From NCBI GenBank assembly GCA_028715605.1, contig JAQURM010000004.1:1-64000 (forward strand): a stretch of 64,000 nt of DNA. The letters run 5' to 3'. Positions 7,583 through 15,501 of the stretch are shown piece after piece. Source of the stretch: Desulfovibrionales bacterium. Its GTDB lineage: Bacteria > Desulfobacterota > QYQD01. The notes under the pieces were generated by a model, which saw only the letters and a list, made by a program, of their open reading frames with translations, had not been told where the DNA came from and made no database searches. The position numbers and the translations under genes were made by a program. The stretch's first letter is position 1. Each line of letters starts with the position of its first letter.

Positions 7583-7598
7583 GCTTGAACTTCACCAA

Positions 7599-8573
7599 CT
7601 AAAACCTGACCAACTCCGCCCAGGCAAATATATCCTGATATGTCTTAAATTCCCCTGGTGTGAGCAGATGCCTGGAGATCCTGGGATCAACCTTCTTCCC
7701 GATACTCTCGGCCTTGGAAATCCAGGTCGGGTTATAAGGAAGCAAAGAACATTTTTTTACACCCAACCCTTCCAGCAAGTCTGATATGGATCGCAGGTTT
7801 TCCACCGTGGTCGTAAATCCCGGGATAAGCGGGATGCGCGGCAAGACCGCCTCCGCCCGTTCGTCCCCGCCCCGGCGTATCTTCGACAGGAGATTCTTAA
7901 GGTTGGTCAGTATCGGTTCGTTGCTCCGGCCGGTATATTCCCGGTGTTTGTCTGCATCCGCCAATTTGACATCAAACATGATCAAATCCACATAGGGAAG
8001 TATCTTTTCCTCAAACTCCCTCCAGGCGAAAAATCCGTTGGTCTGGATGGCCGTATGGATGCCTGAATCCTTCAACACCTTTAAAACAGCCAAGGCATAG
8101 TCCATAAAAACGGTCGGCTCACCGCCTGAAAGGGTCACCCCGCCGCCGGAGACCTCATAGAAGGTCTTATCCCTAAGGAGAATCTCCACCAGTTCATCAA
8201 CCGGATAAAAGCGGCCGATCAACCTCAGGGCGCGTCCGGGGCAGGCCTCCACACAGTCACCGCACCTGGTACACCTTTCCCGGTCGATCAGAAAAGGGTT
8301 TTCGAGCGCACAGGCTTTTGCCGGGCAGGCGGAGACACAATCGCCGCATCTTATACAGTCCCGGGGATAAAACCCGATCTCCGGGCCAAGGTCAATGGAT
8401 TCAGGGTTCTGACACCATAAACAAGTTAACGGGCATCCCTTAAAGAAGACCGTGCTACGAATACCAGGCCCGTCTTCCAGGGCGTGTCTCTTAATATCAA
8501 AAACCAGGGGCCGCGCTGTCGTCAGATCCGCCGAAGGCGTGGTTGTTAGATTCGCCGTTGGAGAAGCGGTCAT
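7599..8573 (-). CDS. Glycyl radical enzyme activase (radical SAM, two extra 4Fe-4S clusters)
   Basis: This 324-residue protein uses S-adenosylmethionine and an iron-sulfur cluster to place the radical on its partner enzyme encoded two genes upstream. The radical-SAM triad is C47-x3-C51-x2-C54 (KGCPLTCLWC), preceded by EDGPGIRSTVFFKGC. Two ferredoxin-type clusters follow (CIRCGDCVSACP and CTRCGDCVEACP, about residues 70-115), the insert typical of activases for non-PFL glycyl radical enzymes, then SGGGVTLSGGEP. The start overlaps the SCP2-like gene by one base (TAATG). The first 20 residues are an odd Thr/Ala/Pro stretch with two imperfect repeats. One microrepeat copy encodes the SKIRRG segment. 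Confidence 0.9.
   Translation of the reverse strand: MTASPTANLTTTPSADLTTARPLVFDIKRHALEDGPGIRSTVFFKGCPLTCLWCQNPESIDLGPEIGFYPRDCIRCGDCVSACPAKACALENPFLIDRERCTRCGDCVEACPGRALRLIGRFYPVDELVEILLRDKTFYEVSGGGVTLSGGEPTVFMDYALAVLKVLKDSGIHTAIQTNGFFAWREFEEKILPYVDLIMFDVKLADADKHREYTGRSNEPILTNLKNLLSKIRRGGDERAEAVLPRIPLIPGFTTTVENLRSISDLLEGLGVKKCSLLPYNPTWISKAESIGKKVDPRISRHLLTPGEFKTYQDIFAWAELVRF
7868..7886. repeat. 19-bp microrepeat copy 2
   Basis: One mismatch to CGCCCCGGCGCATCTTCGA. It lies within the activase gene and encodes the IRRG part of a surface-like loop (SKIRRGGDERAE). Confidence 0.7.
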
Positions 8574-9040
8574 TAAGGCAGATTACCGGTCAACTCCAGT
8601 TGGAGATGGTTGGCCATAAAGCCAAACTTGTACATATAGTTAAGATTGCCGGTCACAACCACTTCGTTATTGAGAAGTCCTTTTAAAATATCCCGGTTGG
8701 CCGAGAGCAAAAAGTTCATTAAGGCCCGGCCATCTTTAAAGGATACTATGACGTTAACGTCGTCAGAGGCCTTCTCCCTTATTTTCATATCACCATCTTC
8801 AAATTTAACCAGCACGGCCACACCGCCATCCCTGCTCCTGAACTGATAACGCCCCCTAAAGCCTTCGATGTTCTTGCGATAGGCCGGGTCTAACATAAAT
8901 TTGATCCTCATAAAGGCCAGCAGGGCCTCTAAAAACGTCTCGGCCGTCTCGTCCTCAAGGCTTTTTAAAAACTTCTCGCCGAGCCGGTCCAGGGCCTTAT
9001 CCACGGATAACCCGCTTATAAATTTTTCGATATCAAACAT
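8573..9040 (-). CDS. SCP2-like sterol/lipid-carrier domain protein
   Basis: A 155-residue soluble protein beginning MFDIEKFISGL. The ATG at 9040 is seven bases from AGGGAG; the ATG two codons earlier is too close. Residues 60-150 fit the SCP2 fold, a hydrophobic cavity that binds lipids or acyl-CoA-like ligands: YQFRSRDGGVAVLVKFEDGD, then VNVIVSFKDGRALMNFLLS, and the C-terminal helix-strand ILKGLLNNEVVVTGNLNYMYKFG. It is wedged between the glycyl radical enzyme (23-base gap) and its activase (one-base overlap), so it is very likely co-translated with them. I infer a role in presenting a hydrophobic substrate or in protecting the enzyme. Confidence 0.65.
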   Translation of the reverse strand: MFDIEKFISGLSVDKALDRLGEKFLKSLEDETAETFLEALLAFMRIKFMLDPAYRKNIEGFRGRYQFRSRDGGVAVLVKFEDGDMKIREKASDDVNVIVSFKDGRALMNFLLSANRDILKGLLNNEVVVTGNLNYMYKFGFMANHLQLELTGNLP

Positions 9041-9063
9041 GGCCATGCTCCCTATCGCCTATT

Positions 9064-11481
9064 TCAAATCTCCGTGCCGGTAGCCAGGTCATACTCCGCA
9101 CGGGTGATTATCTCCTGCTGCATGTGAGGGTTGAGGTCCCTGAAATAGGCCGTATATCCGGACACCCTCACAAAAAGGTCCGGATACTTCTCCGGATACT
9201 TTCTCGCGTCCTCCAAGGTCTTGCGGTCAATGATATTGAACTGCACCTGCAGGCCGCCCATCTTAAAAAAGGCCTCGATGGTGTTGGCAAACCCGGGCAG
9301 CGTCGTGGTAGAGGGGGTGTACTTAAGGTTCAGGGCATGGCCATCCGCGATTTTGGTGTGGTCCATGCGGGCCACAAAATTAAGGCAGGAGGTCAGAACC
9401 GGCGCGGAACCGGAGACCGGTGTAATGCCGCTGGCAAATGGCTCACTCTTCATCCGGCCGTTGGGCAGCGCGCCGGTGAGCGCCCCGAATCCGGCATGGT
9501 TGGTCATGGTCCAGTAACCGACCGTATATCTGCCGCCCCGGTAATTTTCCTTGCTCTGGAAAGTATCATGCAGGAAACCTATCAACCAATCGGCATTAGC
9601 CCTGGCCATCCGGCTATCCGTGCCGAACTTTTCCTGTGAGGCCTTAACCATAACCTGAAGCCTTTTATAAGGTCCGCTCCAGTCGGCGTTTATGGCCGAA
9701 ATCATCTCGGCCATAGTGAACTTTTTCTTATCAAAAACGAATTCCTGAATGGCCGTTACTGAATCCACCACATCGGCCAGCCCGATCATGGCCGCGCCGG
9801 ATGAGTTATAGGTAGCGCCGCCATAGATGACATCTTTGCCTTTCTCTATGCAGCCTTCCATCAGGGCGGAAAGCATGGGTGTGGGGTGTATCTCCTGGTG
9901 GGCCCGGCCTAAGTTGTTATTCAAAGTTACGACTTGATTAATCAGCCAGCCAAGCTGTGTTTCCATGGCCTTTTTAAATTCCGCGAAAGAAGTCATGTCC
10001 ACGGCCGGTTTTGTCTTTGGCCCGACCTCTTCATCTTCGGTCAGGCGGTGTTTGCCTCCCCAAAGGGCCATTTCCAGGGCCGAGGTAAGATTCATTAATA
10101 TACAGCCGGTGTGACCGTAGGCCCGGCCACTACTTGACGGCTCCACACAACCCACTGATGAATAATCCCTGGCATGCTCAAGGGATACGCCCTGCCCGAT
10201 CAAGGTCTCAACAGCGGAGACATCGTTATGGAAACATGGGGTGGCCCCGGTATTGATATTGACCGCGCAGAGCCGATCCAGGTATTCCTTTTTGTTTACC
10301 TCCGGATAGTAGCGGGCATTGACATTGGGATCGCGGAGCCGCAGAAGTTCCGTGGCCTTAAGCATGACGTAGGTAAGATCATTTACGGCGTCTTCACCCT
10401 TCATATCTACTCCGCCTAATGTAACGGCCTGATTAGAGCCGCTCCCTCCGAAGAGTTCTTCGCCGGTTTCCGGGCTTAAAGGCACATGGTCGGCAATCTT
10501 GAGCCAGAAGCAGCCCACCAGTTCTACGGCCTCAGCCGGAGTCATACCCCGTTTTATATCCTCAGCATAAAATGGATAGAGTACCTGATCTAATCGTCCC
10601 AGGCTCAAGGCCACATTGGCATTTTCCTGGTGCAGGGCGATCTTACAGATCCATATAGCATTTAATGCCTCGCGGAATGTCCGCGGCCTTTCGGCCGGCA
10701 CCCTTTTGCAGACCTCGGCCATCTCAAGGAGCCCCTGACGGCGTTTGGTATCCACCTCTTTTGCCGCCAGCCGCTCCGCCTCCCGGCTGAGATTGGCGGC
10801 ATAGCTTATGACCCCGCTAAGCGAGAGTTGCACGGCCTGATAAAAGTCCTTTTTCGCCCTGTCCTCTTTAGAGCCGCCGAGCGAAAGCCCCCTTTCCCTG
10901 GCCTCTCTTATGATATCGAGAAGCCCCCGCTCCACTACCATGGCGTAATTAGGGACGGTATGGGATATGCAATAGACCTTGGTGGCTATGTAAAAGACAA
11001 TCCGCTCCATGATCCTTTGACAGAGGGGATTGCCGTTATCCTTCCTGGCCACCTCCTGGATGGTGCGATCCGGCCAGTAAGGGAATATGTCGAAGTTTAA
11101 TTCATCTATCTCTGCCCTGGTAATGCCAAAGGGATTTTTCTTCCGGCGGCTAACGGTCTCCAGTTCGGGCCAGATAGAAAGGGCCATAAAGTCCGGATAG
11201 AGGACAACGCCGATGGTCCTGGCGGTAGTCGTCCCGGCCAGGAGATTTTCATCGGCAATCACCGGCCGTTTATTCTCCATCACGTACTTATAGAGCCTCC
11301 CGGCCCGCAGTTCCGGAGAATCAGCCGGATTATCCGGATGCCTCATATAACGGGTTATATTCCGCGGAAGCTCCACGCATATCTCCGGCCGGGTAGCAAA
11401 ATGAAGTTCCCGTAGCCGTTTCAGCCGGGGCAGCCTGTCCAGTGTAACGTCTTTTAGACTCAAATCATCAATAGTACCCAT
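9064..11481 (-). CDS. Glycyl radical enzyme of unknown substrate (not pyruvate formate-lyase)
   Basis: The 805-residue protein has the ten-strand barrel and radical domain of the PFL/glycerol dehydratase superfamily. The thiyl radical cysteine is Cys445 in GCVEP (with Glu447), the motif of the dehydratase, decarboxylase and C-N or C-S lyase branches; true PFL carries two adjacent cysteines instead. The radical glycine is Gly775 in RVSGYTAYF near the C-terminus. Another family block is NVALSLGRLDQVLYPFY. AAGGAG precedes the ATG at 11481. Its operon with an SCP2-like protein and an activase suggests a hydrophobic substrate. Choline, glycerol, hydroxyproline or isethionate as substrate cannot be confirmed by eye. 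Cytoplasmic and oxygen-sensitive. Confidence 0.9.
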   Translation of the reverse strand: MGTIDDLSLKDVTLDRLPRLKRLRELHFATRPEICVELPRNITRYMRHPDNPADSPELRAGRLYKYVMENKRPVIADENLLAGTTTARTIGVVLYPDFMALSIWPELETVSRRKKNPFGITRAEIDELNFDIFPYWPDRTIQEVARKDNGNPLCQRIMERIVFYIATKVYCISHTVPNYAMVVERGLLDIIREARERGLSLGGSKEDRAKKDFYQAVQLSLSGVISYAANLSREAERLAAKEVDTKRRQGLLEMAEVCKRVPAERPRTFREALNAIWICKIALHQENANVALSLGRLDQVLYPFYAEDIKRGMTPAEAVELVGCFWLKIADHVPLSPETGEELFGGSGSNQAVTLGGVDMKGEDAVNDLTYVMLKATELLRLRDPNVNARYYPEVNKKEYLDRLCAVNINTGATPCFHNDVSAVETLIGQGVSLEHARDYSSVGCVEPSSSGRAYGHTGCILMNLTSALEMALWGGKHRLTEDEEVGPKTKPAVDMTSFAEFKKAMETQLGWLINQVVTLNNNLGRAHQEIHPTPMLSALMEGCIEKGKDVIYGGATYNSSGAAMIGLADVVDSVTAIQEFVFDKKKFTMAEMISAINADWSGPYKRLQVMVKASQEKFGTDSRMARANADWLIGFLHDTFQSKENYRGGRYTVGYWTMTNHAGFGALTGALPNGRMKSEPFASGITPVSGSAPVLTSCLNFVARMDHTKIADGHALNLKYTPSTTTLPGFANTIEAFFKMGGLQVQFNIIDRKTLEDARKYPEKYPDLFVRVSGYTAYFRDLNPHMQQEIITRAEYDLATGTEI

Positions 11482-11519
11482 TGCCGCTCCTTAAAGCTTT
11501 CAGCCTTCAGCTTCCTATC

Positions 11520-12815
11520 TTATCTCCCGTAACCCAGAGAGGCGGACCAGACCTCGTAGTTCCTATCCCTTTCCTTCTCTTCCTCAAGATAAAAGACGAT
11601 AAAGGTCATGACATGCCAGCCGATGAACTCGCAGTTTTCCTGGTCAAAAGTCGTGTGCTCAAATACCTTACGCCAGGTGCCGGTGTTGAAATAGATCTTT
11701 TCTATGACGTCGTTCTGGGGAATGGGCACGATATCCAGGGGAATCTGCTCGGTATGATGCGTATGTCCGTACACCACATAACGGACGAGGTTGTTCTTAA
11801 GGGCGGCCTCATTATAAGCAAATCTCCGGTAATCATCGGATTTGCGGTACAAACTGCGGACAACCCAATGGCCCAGGATTTCCTGAAGCTTATTAAAGGA
11901 AAAGCCAGAGGAAAGGCGCAAGGCCATCTCTAAAAAGTCCACCGTGTCCGGGCCAAGCCGGTCGTGATCCTTCACAAATTTTATTTTAAAGAATTCATTG
12001 ACCAGGTCGTTCCATATGGCATGCATCCTCTGTTCGATGCCAGGGGTATAATTACAAACGCCCTGGATCCAGGCCGGGATCTCCAGGAGAGGCCTTACGT
12101 TGTCAATTTCTTTTAGTCGGTTGTACAGGTCGGTATGCGGGGCCAAAACAGGGTCTTTTCTTACGGCCTCCGGGAAACGATTTAACAGGTCAATGACGAT
12201 GGCATCCCCCAGGGAGGAGGCATCTCTGTCCCCGTCATAGTTGAACTGGTCATAGTAGTCACCGTGACGCGCCATAACTCTATAACTTTCAAAAACCCGG
12301 TCATAGGGAAAGCGATTTTGGGCGTAAAACTGGGGGTCCGGCATTCCCAGAAATTGGGCTATCTTCTGGCGGGTGGAGGCATATCTGTTAATGAGCCAGT
12401 CGTGATTGCCTGTCAGGTAGGATAGTTCAACATTAACACCTAACTTGGCGCAGTGTTCCTGAAACTCTCTTATATACCCTATGGCCTTAATATTCCGCGG
12501 CTGGTTGATAATTTTGTCCACAATTTCTTCGGCATATCTTTGCAGATTCCACCCGCTTCGATCAGTGTCTGTAGCTGTTGACCATGGTCTTACAGGCTTT
12601 TGGGGGGCGTCGTTTTCTTTACGCAGCCACAGGTCAGAACGGATGACATCAAATATATCTCCCAGGAGCGCTATCTCCAGGTTCTTGATGTTGGATTCCC
12701 CGGGGTCTCCTACGACATCCTCCAATATCCGGCAGAACTTGCTAAAGGCCCTGGGATCAATCGTTGTGCCTGATGATCCGTCCGTGAGATGTACATCGCT
12801 TAGAAAGACTAACAT
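11520..12815 (-). CDS. Calcineurin-like metallophosphoesterase
   Basis: The 431-residue protein carries the full set of metal-binding motifs: SDVHLTDG (residues 6-13), LGDIFDV (about 52), GNHD (about 138), an inner ARHGD and a terminal VVYGHTHH (about 353). This fold hydrolyses phosphomonoesters or diesters with two metal ions. At 431 residues it is longer than UDP-2,3-diacylglucosamine hydrolase (about 240); the extra helical segment lies between the GNHD and HGD blocks and beyond. No signal peptide is seen. GGAGGG precedes the start. It ends 38 bases before the glycyl radical enzyme gene on the same strand, so the two may share a transcript. Substrate unknown. Confidence 0.85.
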   Translation of the reverse strand: MLVFLSDVHLTDGSSGTTIDPRAFSKFCRILEDVVGDPGESNIKNLEIALLGDIFDVIRSDLWLRKENDAPQKPVRPWSTATDTDRSGWNLQRYAEEIVDKIINQPRNIKAIGYIREFQEHCAKLGVNVELSYLTGNHDWLINRYASTRQKIAQFLGMPDPQFYAQNRFPYDRVFESYRVMARHGDYYDQFNYDGDRDASSLGDAIVIDLLNRFPEAVRKDPVLAPHTDLYNRLKEIDNVRPLLEIPAWIQGVCNYTPGIEQRMHAIWNDLVNEFFKIKFVKDHDRLGPDTVDFLEMALRLSSGFSFNKLQEILGHWVVRSLYRKSDDYRRFAYNEAALKNNLVRYVVYGHTHHTEQIPLDIVPIPQNDVIEKIYFNTGTWRKVFEHTTFDQENCEFIGWHVMTFIVFYLEEEKERDRNYEVWSASLGYGR

Positions 12816-13134
12816 GGCCGATCCCTCCTTTCGGACATTTTACGCCTAAAAGTTTCGCGTGTCTATTAACTTTTTCTTCTACCTCACGTTCGCTCCCGTA
12901 CCCCGAGATAGAAAAAATTTTTTCGCTTAAGTAAGTCCTCCCATTAGCCGAAAAGCCATAATAAAGCATTAGAAATGTAAGACTGCTGGATAGGCAGGAA
13001 CATGCACATGCATAAGGCATTATGAAGTTGCGTGGCGAAATAGGCGTCCACCATCTTGACGAACTATATGAGCGCCTGTCGAAGATGCGCTGGGGCGTGA
13101 AGGATGGGTTTGGGGGGGTGTTATTGGTCCGGGC
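12816..13134. other. Gap of about 300 bases without a supported gene
   Basis: The stretch holds a 38-codon open frame (13022-13138, plus strand, starting MKLRGEIGVHHLDELYERL) that could be a small gene or a gene remnant, and one copy of the 19-bp microrepeat within that frame. No other structure is evident. Confidence 0.4.
13079..13097. repeat. 19-bp microrepeat copy 3 (inverted)
   Basis: Reverse complement of CGCCCCGGCGCATCTTCGA with one mismatch; lies in the gap before the small gene at 13203. Confidence 0.7.
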
Positions 13135-13163
13135 TTGACAGAAAACAGATCGGCACTTATGGT
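13135..13163 (+). promoter_or_regulatory. Sigma-70 type promoter
   Basis: TTGACA at 13135-13140, a 17-base spacer and TATGGT at 13158-13163, about 40 bases before the ATG at 13203. Confidence 0.6.
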
Positions 13164-13202
13164 TAATAACAAAAGGGCCTGAAATAAATACGGACTTTGA
13201 AT

Positions 13203-13469
13203 ATGGATGACCAGGAATACAACCTGTATGAGATTATTCGGGATCCGGGGCTGTGGATTTACGAAAACTTTGACCTATCAACCGCCGGTCATTTTTATCT
13301 ATATCGTTATGATGCAGGCGAAGAGACTTTCTATCGAGCTACTGTTCCGGCAGGAGCAACCGCTCCGCATTTTGGTCCACTCGATCCCTCGGAAAAAGTC
13401 CCCATCGGGGGGTGGTATGTGGTGGAAAAAAAGTCGCGCGTCCCATTCCGTCTACGATTGGTCAGCTAA
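13203..13469 (+). CDS. Small hypothetical protein
   Basis: An 88-residue acidic product starting MDDQEYNLYEIIRDPG at the ATG at 13203 (a TTG two codons earlier is possible). It has alternating polar and aromatic strands (GHFYLYRYDAGEETFYRATV, then GGWYVVEKKSRVPFRLRLV) that suggest a small beta-rich domain. No family is recognised. A good promoter stands 40 bases upstream, and the amino-acid make-up is far more protein-like than the overlapping frame at 13207-13497, which is why I keep this one. The neighbouring genes on the other strand are cold-shock related, but no link is shown. Confidence 0.5.
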   Translation: MDDQEYNLYEIIRDPGLWIYENFDLSTAGHFYLYRYDAGEETFYRATVPAGATAPHFGPLDPSEKVPIGGWYVVEKKSRVPFRLRLVS

Positions 13470-13525
13470 AATTTGTAAAGAGGCTACGACCGTATAGGGA
13501 CTCGCGTTACGTTCGGGCTACGGGG

Positions 13526-13744
13526 TTATTCATCATCGTTGCTGTTTTCACCCCATTGCTCCGGCAGAGGCTGAGGGCCGGGTCGAATACCGGCAATATC
13601 CGGGTCTTGATCGCCGGGCTTCAGTTCTACATTGGCTTTGTGCTGCTTGGTCTCGAGTCGGCGGGATCTCTTAGCTTCTTGTTTCTGCTGCCGCTCTTTC
13701 TCCTTTTGACGTTTCTCGAAGGTACCCCTTGATTTTTTTGCCAA
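13526..13744 (-). CDS. Small highly charged protein (KRQKEKERQQKQ type)
   Basis: A 72-residue product beginning MAKKSRGTFEKRQKEKERQQ. Its N-terminal 45 residues are a basic, helix-prone block and its C-terminus is acidic (ENSNDDE). Short proteins of this look, with the RGTFEKRQKEK start, are widespread in deltaproteobacteria near RNA-binding genes; I know of no assigned function. The start is TTG at 13744, with GGAG seven bases upstream. It lies downstream of the RRM and cold-shock genes on the same strand, so an RNA- or ribosome-associated role is plausible but inferred. Confidence 0.65.
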   Translation of the reverse strand: MAKKSRGTFEKRQKEKERQQKQEAKRSRRLETKQHKANVELKPGDQDPDIAGIRPGPQPLPEQWGENSNDDE

Positions 13745-13864
13745 GTCTTTACTCCAAATTATCCCGGTTGTGGTTCGTTCGACAGATTACCGGATGGGCA
13801 GCGAGGGTGCCGGTAACCTGCTCCCCGGCTCCGGATTTGTCTTATGCCAGAAATATGACGGCTA

Positions 13865-13883
13865 CGCCCCGGCGCATCTTCGA
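13865..13883. repeat. 19-bp microrepeat copy 4 (exact consensus)
   Basis: Perfect CGCCCCGGCGCATCTTCGA, between the RRM gene and the small charged-protein gene. Confidence 0.75.
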
Positions 13884-13901
13884 TCGGAAGGGCTTCTGTT
13901 G

Positions 13902-14261
13902 TTATCTTCTGCCTCTATTCCCTCCGAAACCTGACCCTTTTCCGCTTCCGCCTCTGCCGCTACCGCCACGGCCACCCGAATAGCCTCCACCTCCACCATA
14001 TCCGCCAGTGGTCCTCGCGGGCCGGGGGCGCGCCTCGTTCACGCTCAGGTTGCGTCCTTTAAGCTCCTTGTTGTTCAGGGCATCAATCGCAGACTGGGCT
14101 TCCTTAGCGTCTGACATCTCGACAAATGCAAAGCCCCGGGACTGACCGGAGTATTTATCTTTAACGATCTCTACGGATGTAGTCTCGCCAAAGGCGCTAA
14201 ATTCCTCCCGTAAATCATTTTCACTTGTCTCGTAGGACAAGTTGCCGACATATATTTTCAT
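13902..14261 (-). CDS. RRM-type RNA-binding protein with Gly/Arg-rich tail
   Basis: A 119-residue RNA chaperone of the kind induced by cold. One RNA recognition motif spans residues 1-80: RNP2 is IYVGNL (residues 3-8) and RNP1 is RGFAFVEM, both with the expected aromatic residues. The tail from about residue 85 is almost entirely Gly, Arg and Ser, giving nonspecific RNA binding. ATG at 14261 is preferred over a TTG two codons earlier because AGGAG lies nine bases upstream. The gene follows the cold-shock protein gene on the same strand, with an 88-base spacer that holds a strong hairpin. Confidence 0.9.
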   Translation of the reverse strand: MKIYVGNLSYETSENDLREEFSAFGETTSVEIVKDKYSGQSRGFAFVEMSDAKEAQSAIDALNNKELKGRNLSVNEARPRPARTTGGYGGGGGYSGGRGGSGRGGSGKGSGFGGNRGRR

Positions 14262-14285
14262 TTCCAATCGCTCCTTTTATATCCA

Positions 14286-14327
14286 AACGGAGAATAACCG
14301 GTACTCATAAGAGCGGCTTTCTCCGTT
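14286..14327 (-). other. Intercistronic hairpin between csp and the RRM gene
   Basis: AACGGAGAA and TTCTCCGTT form a perfect 9-bp stem, with a further AGCCG/CGGTT inner pairing. No T-run follows, so it is more likely an RNA processing or stability element than a terminator. Confidence 0.5.
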
Positions 14328-14348
14328 CGAATATTCCTTGTGTCTCGT

Positions 14349-14552
14349 TTATTCCGTTACGGAAACGTTCACCGCCTGAAGGCCTTTTTTGCCTTCGGCC
14401 AGATCGAAGGTCACCTGCTCGCCTTCCCTTAAGGACTTAAACCCGTCGCCCGAGATAGCTGAAAAGTGCACAAATACATCTGTACCGTCTTCCTGGGAGA
14501 TAAAGCCGAAGCCTTTACTGTCATTGAACCACTTTACTGATCCTTTAGCCAT
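14349..14552 (-). CDS. Cold shock protein, CspA family
   Basis: A 67-residue single cold-shock domain, the usual length. RNP1 is KGFGFI (with Trp and Phe in [12 protein letters not shown]) and RNP2 is DVFVHFSAI. It binds single-stranded RNA and DNA, melts secondary structure and can act as an antiterminator. A strong ribosome site (AAAGGAGGTG) lies eight bases before the ATG. The message appears to have a leader of about 135 bases containing a terminator-like hairpin, in keeping with the long regulated leaders of csp genes. Confidence 0.95.
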   Translation of the reverse strand: MAKGSVKWFNDSKGFGFISQEDGTDVFVHFSAISGDGFKSLREGEQVTFDLAEGKKGLQAVNVSVTE

Positions 14553-14601
14553 TTATTCCACCTCCTTTCAATAATGACTTCGAGTAGGTATCTATCCGGG
14601 C

Positions 14602-14645
14602 AAAAAAAAACTGCATCGGCCATGATAGCCTTTGCAGTAAGGCAA
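14602..14645 (-). terminator. Intrinsic terminator-like hairpin in the csp leader
   Basis: Read on the minus strand, ACTGCA pairs with TGCAGT, with an inner GGC/GCC pair, and nine T residues follow directly. It stands about 50 bases before the csp start codon and downstream of the proposed promoter, so it would act as an attenuator or as the end of a short leader RNA. Confidence 0.55.
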
Positions 14646-14694
14646 ATCCGGACAAAACAAACTCTTGTTGGCATTAAACATTATTCTGGAGGGA

Positions 14695-14723
14695 AATGCA
14701 ACAAAAAACTGCGGAAATGTCAA
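14695..14723 (-). promoter_or_regulatory. Possible csp promoter
   Basis: TTGACA on the minus strand (14718-14723), a 17-base spacer and TGCATT at 14695-14700. The -35 is perfect and the -10 is weak. Confidence 0.4.
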
Positions 14724-14868
14724 GCCGAAACAGGAACGTCCGGTTGTAATGTCGGAGACCCGCCTTTTTCCCTTGCAAAACATTTATTCAGTTAGTATTT
14801 AAGGTATCGTAAGCATTACAGGATTTATACTTAATCGCCGTCCGGAAAAAATCATACGGAATTGGACT

Positions 14869-15501
14869 ATGATTGCCATTATCGACTACAAGGCAGGGAA
14901 TCTGACCAGCGTGGAGAGGGCGGTCAGGAAGTTGGAATATTCTTGTAAGGTGACTAATAAGGCCGGGGATATTAAGAACGCGGAGCGGATTATTTTTCCC
15001 GGCGTAGGCGCGGCCGGGCAGGCCATGGCTGATTTAAAGGCCCTGGGTCTGGATAACCTTATACGAGAGGCCTTCCTGTGTGGGAAGCCCATCCTGGGCA
15101 TCTGCCTGGGGACTCAGATTATCTTTGAGTACAGCGAGGAGAATGACACGACCTGCCTGGGGCTTGTCCCCGGCCGGGTGAGGTTGTTCCCCCAGCCGCT
15201 TATGGAAGGTGACACCCGCCTCAAGATACCGCACATGGGCTGGAATGGGATGAAGATCGTCCGGCCGCACCCGGTATTTTCGGGTGTGGAGGCCGGGAGC
15301 GAATTCTATTTTGTCCACTCTTATTATCCGGTCCCGACGGATGATAATTATATCGCCGGCCTGACCGGTTATGGGCTGGAATTTGCCTCGGCCGTGGCTT
15401 ATAAGAACCTGGTGGCCTTGCAGTGTCACCCGGAGAAGAGCGGCCGGGTGGGCCTTAAGGTATTGGATAATTTCTGTCGGTGGGATGGTTATGCTCAGTA
15501 A
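14869..15501 (+). CDS. hisH: Imidazole glycerol phosphate synthase, glutaminase subunit HisH
   Basis: HisH releases ammonia from glutamine and passes it to HisF in the fifth step of histidine synthesis. The 210-residue class I amidotransferase has the nucleophile Cys79 in GICLGTQ, the oxyanion segment [10 protein letters not shown], and the His-Glu pair in QCHPEKSG near the C-terminus. The length is normal. The stop overlaps hisF by 11 bases, so the two subunits are translationally coupled. The other his genes are not in this window. It is the first gene of a hisH-hisF-namZ run. Confidence 0.93.
   Translation: MIAIIDYKAGNLTSVERAVRKLEYSCKVTNKAGDIKNAERIIFPGVGAAGQAMADLKALGLDNLIREAFLCGKPILGICLGTQIIFEYSEENDTTCLGLVPGRVRLFPQPLMEGDTRLKIPHMGWNGMKIVRPHPVFSGVEAGSEFYFVHSYYPVPTDDNYIAGLTGYGLEFASAVAYKNLVALQCHPEKSGRVGLKVLDNFCRWDGYAQ

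Noticed and set aside
9124-9639. Plus-strand frame inside the glycyl radical enzyme gene
   Set aside because: Antisense shadow of a strongly conserved enzyme domain; no start signal.
9064-11481. Annotation of the glycyl radical enzyme as pyruvate formate-lyase
   Set aside because: PFL has two adjacent active-site cysteines; here the motif is GCVEP with a single cysteine, typical of other branches.
13207-13497. Alternative frame overlapping the small gene at 13203
   Set aside because: Composition is unlike a protein and the other frame has the better-placed start behind the promoter.
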